Assembly: GCF_036634195.1 (NCBI RefSeq)
Contig: NZ_JAZIFY010000001.1
Location: 1,994,501-2,058,500 of the forward strand
Direction: 5' to 3'
Length of the DNA: 64,000 nucleotides
From: Streptomyces sp. P9-A4
GTDB taxonomy: Bacteria > Actinomycetota > Actinomycetes > Streptomycetales > Streptomycetaceae
How positions within the stretch are numbered: the first letter of the stretch is position 1; every line of letters starts with the position of its first letter. The notes under the pieces are model-generated. The model ran no database searches and was not told the origin of the DNA. It was given only the letters and a program-made list of their open reading frames with translations. Of this stretch, positions 1 through 7,416 are shown piece after piece. Both the position numbers and the translations under genes were made by a program.

Positions 1-352
1 AGACGACCGTCCAGCCGAGGGTGGCGAGGAACTGGCTGCCGCTGACCGCGTCGACGTAGTTGTCCAGGCCGACGAACTCGTAGGTGGCCGGGATCTGGTT
101 GACGCCGATGCTGCGGGCGACGTTGCGCTCGTTGGCGTCGGTGAACGACAGGTAGACGCCACGGACCAGCGGGTAGCCGATGATCACGCCGATGACGACG
201 ACGACCGGGGCCACCATGGCCCAGGCGTACCAGTGGGTGGAGAGGGAACGGCGCACCGCGCCGCCGTTGTCACCAGTACCGCGGCGCCGGCCGCGGGTGA
301 CAGCGTCACCCGCGGCCTTCGCCACCGACTGGCTGGGAGTGTCCACAGCCAT
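1..352 (-). CDS. malF: Maltose/maltodextrin ABC transporter permease, MalF-like (partial, N-terminal end)
   Basis: This is the N-terminal part of an inner-membrane permease subunit of a sugar ABC importer; the gene runs off the left edge. The ATG at 352 gives about 117 residues: a basic cytoplasmic head with an R-R-R-G run, one clear transmembrane segment (W-Y-A-W-A-M-V-A-P-V-V-V-V-I-G-V), then an extracytoplasmic stretch with the F-V-G-L-D-N-Y motif typical of MalF-type subunits. It lies about 20 nt downstream of the binding-protein gene on the same strand, so the two are probably cotranscribed. A second permease (malG) would be expected just outside the window. Assignment to maltose rests on the adjacent malE and the divergent malR. 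Confidence 0.85.
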   Translation of the reverse strand, partial: MAVDTPSQSVAKAAGDAVTRGRRRGTGDNGGAVRRSLSTHWYAWAMVAPVVVVIGVIIGYPLVRGVYLSFTDANERNVARSIGVNQIPATYEFVGLDNYVDAVSGSQFLATLGWTVV

Positions 353-372
353 GAGCCGGCCTGCCTTCTTTC

Positions 373-1650
373 TTACTTCCAGTCCTTCAGGAGCTTGCGG
401 TAGGAGTCACCGATCGCCTTGGCGCCGGCCTCCGGGGTGGTCTGGCCGGTGAGCACCTTGGTGTACTCGACCTTGACCGGCTCGAAGAGGCTGCCGCCCT
501 CGGGGATCCAGGGGCGCTGGACGGCCTTGTCGACGACCGGCTTGAAGAAGGTGATCATCTCGTTGGTCGCGACGTCCGGCTTGATGTAGACGGACTGACG
601 GGTCGGGAGGAGGCTCAGCTCCTTCGCGACCGTCGCCTGGGTCTCGGCCGAGGTCATGTACTCGGCGAAGGCGTAGGAGGCGGCGAGGTTCTTGGAGCCC
701 GCGTAGACGGCGAGGTTGTGACCGCCCTGCGGGGCGCCCTGGCCGGCCGAACCGGCCGGGACCGGGGCGATGCCCAGGTTGGCCTTGTCGGCGAACTCCT
801 TGCCGGCGAGGGTGTCGGAGACGGCCCAGGGGCCGTTGATCATCATGGCGACCTTGCCGTCCTTGAAGGACGCCTGCATGTTGTCCCAGCCGTTGGTCGC
901 GTCGGTGATCGCGGTCTTCGAGTCGACGAGGTCCTTGACGGTCTTGAGCGCCTTCACGCCGGCCGGGCCGTCGATGGTGATCTTCTTCTGGTCGGCGTCG
1001 ACGAGGTCGCCGCCCTCGCCGTACAGGAAGGAGAGGAACCAGTACGGGTCGTCGCCGCGCAGGTACATGCCGGTCTTGCCGGTCTTCTGCTTGATCGTGG
1101 CGGAGGCGGCCTTCAGCTCGTCGATGCTCTTGGGCACCTCGACGCCGGCGTCCTTGAGGATCTTCTTGTTGTAGAAGATGCCCATGGAGTCGATGACCTG
1201 CGGGACGGCGTAGGTCTTGCCGTTGTACTTGGTGGAGGCGGCGGCCTGCTCCAGGAAGTCGCCCTGGTCCTTGAGGGCCGGGGTGCCGTCCAGCGGGGCG
1301 AGGTAGCCGAGGTCCGCGAACTCGGGGGTCCAGGCGACCTCGGAGCGGATGACGTCGGGGGCGCCGGAGCCGGACTGCGCGGCGTTCTTGAACTTGTTCT
1401 GCGCCTCACCGAACGGCACGTTCACGTACTTGACGGTGACCTTGGGGTACTTCTTCTTGAAGTCCTCGGCGACCTTCTTGAAGACCTTGTCCTCGGAGCC
1501 GACCGTCGAGGTGTCCCACCAGGTGACGGTGCCGGAGAGCTCGCCCGAGCTCTTGGAGCCGCCGCCGTCCGAACCGCCGTCACTACCGCACGCCGCCAGG
1601 GTCACGCCCAGGGCCGCGACCAGAGCGGTGGCCGCTATGCCACGCCGCAT
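373..1650 (-). CDS. malE: Maltose/maltodextrin-binding lipoprotein MalE (extracellular sugar-binding protein)
   Basis: This is a solute-binding lipoprotein that delivers malto-oligosaccharides to the membrane permeases. The 425-residue product has a short basic N terminus, a hydrophobic segment and a lipobox L-A-A-C with the acylated Cys at residue 21, followed by a Ser/Gly-rich tether. The body matches family 1 extracellular solute-binding proteins (early T-W-W-D-T-S, mid G-I-F-Y-N-K-K-I-L, N-G-P-W-A, and a late P-T-R-Q-S-V). A strong GAAGGAG Shine-Dalgarno lies 6-7 nt before the ATG. The gene is divergent from a LacI-family repressor, with CTTGC/GCAAG repeats between them, the arrangement known for Streptomyces malR-malEFG. 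The exact sugar is inferred from that context. Confidence 0.9.
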   Translation of the reverse strand: MRRGIAATALVAALGVTLAACGSDGGSDGGGSKSSGELSGTVTWWDTSTVGSEDKVFKKVAEDFKKKYPKVTVKYVNVPFGEAQNKFKNAAQSGSGAPDVIRSEVAWTPEFADLGYLAPLDGTPALKDQGDFLEQAAASTKYNGKTYAVPQVIDSMGIFYNKKILKDAGVEVPKSIDELKAASATIKQKTGKTGMYLRGDDPYWFLSFLYGEGGDLVDADQKKITIDGPAGVKALKTVKDLVDSKTAITDATNGWDNMQASFKDGKVAMMINGPWAVSDTLAGKEFADKANLGIAPVPAGSAGQGAPQGGHNLAVYAGSKNLAASYAFAEYMTSAETQATVAKELSLLPTRQSVYIKPDVATNEMITFFKPVVDKAVQRPWIPEGGSLFEPVKVEYTKVLTGQTTPEAGAKAIGDSYRKLLKDWK

Positions 1651-1769
1651 GTGAACTCCTTCAACTGATCCCGGGGGGACGAGGGGCTGGAACCTTCCTC
1701 ATGCGACCGCTCCCTCGCGGCGCTCCGGGTTGCCAGGAACGTAACAGGGATGAAAACTCGCCGAAAGAC

Positions 1770-1790
1770 CTTGCGGGAACTTTCTGCAAG
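1770..1790. promoter_or_regulatory. Probable MalR operator in the malE promoter region
   Basis: An inverted repeat CTTGC-(11 nt)-GCAAG lies at 1770-1774 and 1786-1790, about 120 bp upstream of the malE start. The CTTGC/GCAAG half-sites resemble those reported for Streptomyces MalR. They recur near the malR start, which supports their being repressor sites. Binding is inferred from sequence only. Confidence 0.6.
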
Positions 1791-1916
1791 GACCGGCGAT
1801 CGTTACATCCGCGTGTCCCTAAGGTTGCCGTCGGGTCGCTTGACAGCAGCTGACACTCGCCCCCCGGGCGCCGCACGGCCCCGCGCGCACGCCCCCGGTG
1901 CCGACCGCGCGCCCCC

Positions 1917-1949
1917 GCAAGACCTGCAAGACCTTGCGGGGTGGCTTGC
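1917..1949. promoter_or_regulatory. Probable MalR autoregulatory operator cluster (four half-sites)
   Basis: Four 5-bp half-sites occur within 33 bp: GCAAG at 1917 and 1926, CTTGC at 1933 and 1945. They lie 50-80 bp upstream of the malR start codon. The cluster is denser than the single pair nearer malE, so the repressor may bind here as a tetramer or with higher affinity. The rest of the 350-bp malE-malR gap shows no gene. Confidence 0.55.
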
Positions 1950-1999
1950 ATCACCCGTCCGGTGGGCAATACGCGCTGTGACCGGTACAGTCCATCCTC

Positions 2000-3034
2000 A
2001 TGACCGCGCGGCTCTCCGACATCGCAGCCCAGGCGGGGGTCAGTGAGGCCACAGTCAGCCGCGTGCTCAACGGCAAGCCCGGTGTGGCAACGGCCACCCG
2101 TGAGTCCGTTCTCGCCGCGCTCGACGTGCTCGGCTACGAGCGGCCCGTACGACTGCGCCAGCGCAGCGCGGGACTCGTCGGCCTCATCACCCCCGAACTC
2201 GACAACCCGATCTTCCCCGCGCTCGCGCAGGTCATCGGGCAGGCCCTCACCCGGCAGGGCTACACACCGGTGCTCGCCACCCAGACCCCCGGCGGGTCCA
2301 CCGAGGACGAGCTGACCGACATGCTGGTGGAGCGCGGCGTCGCCGGCATCATCTTCGTCTCGGGGCTGCACGCCGACACCACCGCCGACATGACGCGCTA
2401 CGACCAGCTGCGCGGCAAGGGCGTCCCGTACGTCCTCCTCAACGGCTTCTCCCCCAAGGTGCAGGCGCCGTTCGTCTCCCCCGACGACCGGGCCGCGATG
2501 CGGCTGGCGGTGACGCATCTGGCGTCGCTCGGCCACACCCGGATCGGCCTCGCCGTCGGCCCGAAGCGGTTCGTGCCGGTGCTCCGCAAGATAGAGGGCT
2601 TCCAGCAGGGCATGGCGGAGCGGCTCGGCCTCGCCCCCGAGGAGTCCGAGGCGCTGATCCAGCACTCCCTCTACACCCTGGAGGGCGGCCAGGCGGCGGC
2701 CGGGGCGCTGATCTCCCGGGGCTGCACGGCGGTCGTCTGCGCGAGCGACATGATGGCGCTCGGCGCGATCAGGGCCGCCCGGCAGCAGGGTCTCGACGTG
2801 CCCAGGGACGTCTCCGTCGTCGGTTTCGACGACTCCCCGCTCATAGCGTTCACCGATCCGCCGCTGACCACCATCCGGCAGCCCGTGCAGGCGATGGGAC
2901 AGGCCGCGGTCCGGGCGCTCCTGGAAGAGGTCGGGGGCACCCCGGCCCCGCATTCGGAGTTCGTCTTCATGCCTGAGCTGGTCGTTCGCGGGTCGACCGC
3001 GTCCGCTCCTTCGTCCTCGCGGTCTCCTTCTTGA
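2000..3034 (+). CDS. malR: LacI-family transcriptional repressor MalR
   Basis: This is a DNA-binding repressor of the maltose operon. The 344-aa protein starts directly with the LacI helix-turn-helix (about residues 4-24, with A-G-V-S-E-A-T-V-S-R-V-L-N-G). A hinge follows, then a periplasmic-binding-protein-like effector domain (L-I-T-P-E-L-D-N-P-I-F at the start; V-V-G-F-D-D-S-P-L and T-T-I-R-Q-P near the end). It is divergent from malE with GCAAG/CTTGC repeats between, as expected for the malEFG repressor of Streptomyces. The ATG at 2000 puts the HTH in its usual place at the extreme N terminus. Confidence 0.9.
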   Translation: MTARLSDIAAQAGVSEATVSRVLNGKPGVATATRESVLAALDVLGYERPVRLRQRSAGLVGLITPELDNPIFPALAQVIGQALTRQGYTPVLATQTPGGSTEDELTDMLVERGVAGIIFVSGLHADTTADMTRYDQLRGKGVPYVLLNGFSPKVQAPFVSPDDRAAMRLAVTHLASLGHTRIGLAVGPKRFVPVLRKIEGFQQGMAERLGLAPEESEALIQHSLYTLEGGQAAAGALISRGCTAVVCASDMMALGAIRAARQQGLDVPRDVSVVGFDDSPLIAFTDPPLTTIRQPVQAMGQAAVRALLEEVGGTPAPHSEFVFMPELVVRGSTASAPSSSRSPS

Positions 3035-3109
3035 GGTGGACCGGGTGCGCCCCGAACCCGTCCGAGGGATGATCGGTCGGGGGGCGGGGATCTGGCAGAC
3101 TCTCTCCCT

Positions 3110-4036
3110 ATGGGTGAAACGACCGTGAAGAGTTTGGACGACCGGACGACCCCGTCGTCACCCATCGTGGACGGCGGCAGGTTCGCGCGCCTGCGTGCGC
3201 GCACACCCCGGCGACCCACGATCTGGTTCGAGGTCGCCCTCATCGGCATCAGCTACTGGCTGTACTCCCTCACCCGCAACGCGGTGCCGGAGCAGAAGGC
3301 CGCGGCGCTGAAGAACGCCGACTGGATCTGGAAGATCGAGTCGTCCCTCGGCCTCGCCTTCGAGCACGCCGTCAACCACGCCGTGAACTCGGTGACCTGG
3401 CTGATCGTGTCGATGAACTACTACTACGCGACGCTGCACTTCGTCGTGACCATCGGTGTGCTCGTATGGCTGTACCGATGGCACCCGGGCCGTTACGCGG
3501 CGTTCCGTACCGTGCTGTTCGCCACCACCGGTGTGGCGCTGGTCGGTTACTACCTGTTCCCGCTCGCGCCGCCGCGGCTGATGAACGGCGTGGACTTCGT
3601 CGACACGGTCCTGGTCCACCAGACCTGGGGCTCGATGGCCTCGGGCAACCTCAAGCACGTCTCCAACCAGTACGCGGCGATGCCGTCGATGCACATCGGC
3701 TGGTCGCTCTGGTGCGGTGTGACGATCTTCCTCCTGGCCAAGGCGCCCTGGGCGAAGATCCTCGGCCTGCTCTACCCCGCGATGACGCTCGTCGTGATCG
3801 TCTCCACCGCCAACCACTTCTGGCTGGACGCGGTCGGCGGCATGCTCTGCCTCGCCTTCGGCTTCGCCGTCTCGTACTTCTGGTACGGCTCCCGCCCGCA
3901 CCGCCTGCCCAAGCTGGTCGAGCCGGCGGCGTCGACGCCGCGGCGGAGCGGCCCGCCCCCGAAGGAGGGGACGGACCGCGAGGACGGGAAGACCCCCTCC
4001 GACGACGCGGAGCGGCCGGTCAGCTCCGGCAGGTGA
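3110..4036 (+). CDS. PAP2-superfamily integral membrane phosphatase (inositol-phosphorylceramide-synthase-like)
   Basis: This is a 308-aa multi-pass membrane protein of the phosphatidic acid phosphatase type 2 superfamily. Several hydrophobic helices are visible. The family signature appears as P-S-M-H-I-G near residue 195 and a second catalytic His in A-N-H-F-W-L-D near residue 234, the His pair of the PAP2 C2/C3 motifs. An earlier F-P-L-A-P-P-R-L segment is typical of the bacterial Aur1/PAP2_3 branch. The C-terminal 45 residues are polar, charged and probably disordered. Substrate (a lipid phosphate or polyprenyl phosphate) cannot be told from sequence. A hairpin just after the stop probably ends the transcript before convergent glnE. 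Confidence 0.8.
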   Translation: MGETTVKSLDDRTTPSSPIVDGGRFARLRARTPRRPTIWFEVALIGISYWLYSLTRNAVPEQKAAALKNADWIWKIESSLGLAFEHAVNHAVNSVTWLIVSMNYYYATLHFVVTIGVLVWLYRWHPGRYAAFRTVLFATTGVALVGYYLFPLAPPRLMNGVDFVDTVLVHQTWGSMASGNLKHVSNQYAAMPSMHIGWSLWCGVTIFLLAKAPWAKILGLLYPAMTLVVIVSTANHFWLDAVGGMLCLAFGFAVSYFWYGSRPHRLPKLVEPAASTPRRSGPPPKEGTDREDGKTPSDDAERPVSSGR

Positions 4037-4037
4037 T

Positions 4038-4062
4038 CCGGCTGCCGCCGACGGCGAGCCGG
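4038..4062 (+). terminator. Hairpin terminator after the PAP2 gene
   Basis: CCGGCT-GCCG with loop CCGA, then CGGC-G-AGCCGG, forms a 10-bp stem with one bulged G directly downstream of the stop codon, between convergent genes. There is no U-tract, which is common in Streptomyces. Confidence 0.55.
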
Positions 4063-4126
4063 ACCGGGGCCCGCTCGGCGACCGTCCCGAGCGGTGCCGG
4101 AGCCCGGCCGGGGCGCCGCCTGGGGC

Positions 4127-7123
4127 CTACGCCCCGTAGAAGTACTCCTCCACGACGGCCCTCGCCCGGCGGGTGATCCGGCGGTAGTCGTCGACCATCT
4201 CGCCGACGTGCCCGGTCTCGTACCCCAGGTACCGTCCCACCGCCGCGAGTTCCCTCGGGCCGGACGGGAAGGTGTCCCCGGCCCTGCCGCGGACCAGCAT
4301 CACCGCGTTGCGGACGCGGGTCGCCAGGACCCAGGCCTCGTCCAGGGTCTGGGCCTCCTCCGTCGGGATCAGACCGGCCGCGTGCGCGGCGGCGAGCGCC
4401 TCGCGGGTACGGGTGGTCCGCAGCCCCGGCTCCGCCCAGCCGTGCCGCATCTGGAGCAGCTGGACCGTCCATTCGACGTCGCTCAGGCCGCCGCGCCCCA
4501 GCTTGGCGTGGAGCGTCGGGTCGGCGCCGCGCGGCAGCCGCTCGGACTCCATCCGGGCCTTGAGCCGGCGGATCTCGCGGATCGCCTCCTCGCCGAGGCC
4601 CTCGGCCGGGTACCGCAGCGGGTCGACGAGTTCGATGAACCGCGCCCCCAGCTCGGCGTCGCCGGCCATGGGTGCGGCGCGCAGCAGCGCCTGGCTCTCC
4701 CAGACCAGCGACCAGCGGTGGTAGTAGGCCGCGTACGACTTGAGGGTGCGGACCATGGGGCCGCTCTTGCCCTCCGGCCTGAGGTCCGCGTCGATCAGCA
4801 GCGGCGGGTCGGCGGTGGGCAGCTGGAGCAGCCGGCGCATCTCGGCGACCACCCGGTTCGCGGCCCGTGCCGCCTCCTGCTCGTCGACGCCCTCGCGCGG
4901 CTCGTGCACGAACAGGACGTCGGCGTCGGAGCCGTATCCCAGCTCGTGACCGCCGAAGCGGCCCATCCCGATGACCGCGAACCGGGTCGGCAGCTCCTCG
5001 CCCCACTCGGCGCGCACGGCGGCCCGCAGGGCGCCCGCGATCGTCGCCGCGTTGAGGTCGGTGACGGCCTCCCCCACCCGGTCGACCAGCGCGCCCGGGT
5101 CGGGTTCGCGGGGGCTGTCCTCGGTGCCGTACGAGCCGATGAGATCGGCCGCGGTGGTACGGAACAGCTCCCGGCGCCGTACCCCTCGGGCCGCCGCGAC
5201 GGCCTGCTCGGCGTCGTCCGCGCGGCCCACCGCCGCCAGGACCTCCTGCTCCAGGTGCTCCCGGCCGCGCGGTTTCAGGCCCTCCGGGTCACCGAGCAGC
5301 GCGACCGCCTCGGGGGCGCGCAGCAGCAGGTCGGGGGCGAGCCGTCCGGCGGACAGGACCCGGGCCAGGTTCTCGGCGGCGGCGCCCTCGTCGCGGAGCA
5401 GCCGCAGGTACCAGGGGGTCTTGCCGAGGGCGTCGGAGACCTTGCGGAAGCCGAGCAGTCCGGCGTCCGGGTCGGCCGAGTCCGCGAACCAGCCGAGCAG
5501 CACCGGCAGCAGCGTCCGCTGGATCGCGGCCTTCCTGCTGACCCCGGAGGCCAGCGCCTCCAGGTGCCGCAGGGCGGCGGCGGGGTCCGCGTACCCCAGC
5601 GCCTCGAGCCGCTGCCCGGCCGCCTTCGGGCTGAGCCGGATCTCGCCGGGGGCGAGCTGGGCGACCGCGTCGAGCAGCGGCCGGTAGAAGATCTTCTCGT
5701 GCAGCCGGCGGACGACGGCCGCGTGCCGCTTCCACGTCCGGTTCAGCTCGGTGACCGGGTCGGTGCGCAGTCCGAGCGAGCGGCCGAGGCGGCGCAGATC
5801 GGCCTCGTCCTCGGGGACCAGATGGGTGCGGCGCAGCCGGTACAGCTGGATGCGGTGCTCCATCGCCCGCAGGAAGCGGTAGGCCTCGTCCAGCTGGGAG
5901 GCGTCGGCCCGGCCGACGTACCCCCCGGCGGCGAGGGCGGCGAGCGCGTCGAGGGTGGTGCCGCTGTGCAGGGTGGCGTCGTTGCGGCCGTGCACCAGCT
6001 GGAGCAGCTGGACGGCGAACTCGACGTCCCGCAGGCCCCCGGGGCCGAGCTTGAGTTCGCGGTCGACCTGGGCGGCCGGGATGTTGTCGACGACGCGGCG
6101 GCGCATCTTCTGCACGTCGGGGACGAAGTTCTCGCGCTCGGCGGCCTGCCAGACGAGCGGGGAGACGGCGTCGATGTACTGGGCGCCCAGCTCCGGGTCG
6201 CCGGCCACCGCGCGCGCCTTCAGGAGGGCCTGGAACTCCCAGGTCTTCGCCCAGCGCTGGTAGTACGCGAGGTGGGAGGAGAGCGTACGGACGAGGGGGC
6301 CGTTGCGGCCCTCGGGGCGCAGATTGGCGTCCACCGGCCAGATGGTGCCCTCGATGTTGGTCTCGGAGCAGATCCGCATCAGATGGGAGGCGAGCCGGGT
6401 CGCGGCCTGGAGGGCCTTGCCCTCGTCGGCTGCCTCCGTGCCGTCGGTGGGCTCCGCCACGAAGATCACGTCCACGTCGGAGACGTAGTTCAGCTCGTGG
6501 CCGCCGCATTTGCCCATCGCGATCACCGAGAGCCGGCACAGGGCGGCGTCGGCGGGTGCGGCCGTACGGGCGATGGCGAGGGCGGCGCGCAGGGTCGCCG
6601 TCGCCAGGTCGGCCAGCTCGGCGGCGGCCTCGGCGACATCGGTGGTGCCGCACACGTCACGGGCCGCTATGGCGAGGAGACAGCGCCGGTAGGCGACCCG
6701 CAGGGACACCGCGTCGACGGCCTCCGCGAGCCCCCGCTCGAACTCGGCGACCCCCGGGTGCAGGTCGACCGCCTCGTAGGTGACCAGGGACTCCCAGTCG
6801 CGCGGGTGCCTGGCCAGATGGTCGCCGAGCGCCTCCGAGGCGCCGAGCACCCCGAGGAGCCGGTCCCGGAACGGCTTGGCGGCCAGCAGGGTGCTCGTGA
6901 AGGTCTGCCGCTCGGCGTCCGGCTGCGCCTCGACCAGCCGGACCAGGCCGCGCAGGGCCAGGTCGGGGTCGGCGGTGGCGCCGAGCGCGTCGAGGAGGAC
7001 GGAGTCACCGCGCAGCTCGGCCAGCTCGGGCACGTCGAGCAGCCGTTCGGCCCCGGAAGGGTCGGTGAACCCGTGCCGCAGCAGACGTGAGAACGTGCTG
7101 CTCCTGCGTCCCGGCACCGTCAT
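4127..7123 (-). CDS. glnE: Bifunctional glutamine synthetase adenylyltransferase/deadenylylase GlnE
   Basis: GlnE covalently switches glutamine synthetase I off and on by adding or removing AMP at a conserved Tyr, linking ammonium assimilation to nitrogen status. The 998-aa length is right for the family. Two nucleotidyltransferase domains are visible: an N-terminal one with G-G-H-E-L-N-Y-V-S-D-V-D near residue 206 and a C-terminal one with G-G-H-E-L-G-Y-G-S-D-A-D near residue 721. Each is followed by helical GlnE-type segments (L-G-P-G-G-L-R-D-V-E-F and L-G-R-G-G-L-S-D-V-E-W). The ATG at 7123 has a GGAAGGAG ribosome-binding site; in-frame codons upstream are low-complexity and were not used. 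A second glutamine-synthetase-like gene (glnA2) lies about 6 kb away. Confidence 0.95.
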   Translation of the reverse strand: MTVPGRRSSTFSRLLRHGFTDPSGAERLLDVPELAELRGDSVLLDALGATADPDLALRGLVRLVEAQPDAERQTFTSTLLAAKPFRDRLLGVLGASEALGDHLARHPRDWESLVTYEAVDLHPGVAEFERGLAEAVDAVSLRVAYRRCLLAIAARDVCGTTDVAEAAAELADLATATLRAALAIARTAAPADAALCRLSVIAMGKCGGHELNYVSDVDVIFVAEPTDGTEAADEGKALQAATRLASHLMRICSETNIEGTIWPVDANLRPEGRNGPLVRTLSSHLAYYQRWAKTWEFQALLKARAVAGDPELGAQYIDAVSPLVWQAAERENFVPDVQKMRRRVVDNIPAAQVDRELKLGPGGLRDVEFAVQLLQLVHGRNDATLHSGTTLDALAALAAGGYVGRADASQLDEAYRFLRAMEHRIQLYRLRRTHLVPEDEADLRRLGRSLGLRTDPVTELNRTWKRHAAVVRRLHEKIFYRPLLDAVAQLAPGEIRLSPKAAGQRLEALGYADPAAALRHLEALASGVSRKAAIQRTLLPVLLGWFADSADPDAGLLGFRKVSDALGKTPWYLRLLRDEGAAAENLARVLSAGRLAPDLLLRAPEAVALLGDPEGLKPRGREHLEQEVLAAVGRADDAEQAVAAARGVRRRELFRTTAADLIGSYGTEDSPREPDPGALVDRVGEAVTDLNAATIAGALRAAVRAEWGEELPTRFAVIGMGRFGGHELGYGSDADVLFVHEPREGVDEQEAARAANRVVAEMRRLLQLPTADPPLLIDADLRPEGKSGPMVRTLKSYAAYYHRWSLVWESQALLRAAPMAGDAELGARFIELVDPLRYPAEGLGEEAIREIRRLKARMESERLPRGADPTLHAKLGRGGLSDVEWTVQLLQMRHGWAEPGLRTTRTREALAAAHAAGLIPTEEAQTLDEAWVLATRVRNAVMLVRGRAGDTFPSGPRELAAVGRYLGYETGHVGEMVDDYRRITRRARAVVEEYFYGA

Positions 7124-7321
7124 TCCGCCGCTCCTTCCGAGCAGGTCCGCCCCGTGGTGGAGCCGGGGTGGATCGAGCCTATCCGGAGCGGCGGACGGGG
7201 GTGTGCGGGCCCGCGGTTCGCAGCGGGTCACACGTGATGTCTCGCACAATGATCGCTTTTCGGGGTGGATGAACCGTATTCCTTGAAAGTCCGTCTTGCT
7301 CGGGGCGGACCCTTCCGCCTG

Positions 7322-7395
7322 CCCGGCTCCCGCCGGAACCCGCCCGACCCCTGCCGAACCCGCCCGGCTCCGGCCGGAACCCCGCCCGACCCTCC
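7322..7395. repeat. Degenerate GAACCCGCCCG repeats in the glnE / PIG-L intergenic region
   Basis: Three imperfect copies of a 20-25 bp unit containing GAAC(C)CCGCCCG lie just upstream of the secreted deacetylase start. The remainder of the 294-bp gap holds a short TCAC-AC-GTGA palindrome and no gene that I can support. Confidence 0.45.
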
Positions 7396-7416
7396 GTTGA
7401 AAGCGCGCCGCCGAAC

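Noticed and set aside
4094..7090. Almost 1000-codon open frame antisense to glnE
   Set aside because: It mirrors glnE codon bias in 72% G+C DNA; its translation is Gly/Val/Gln/Arg-rich low complexity with no domain, while the opposite strand encodes clear GlnE.
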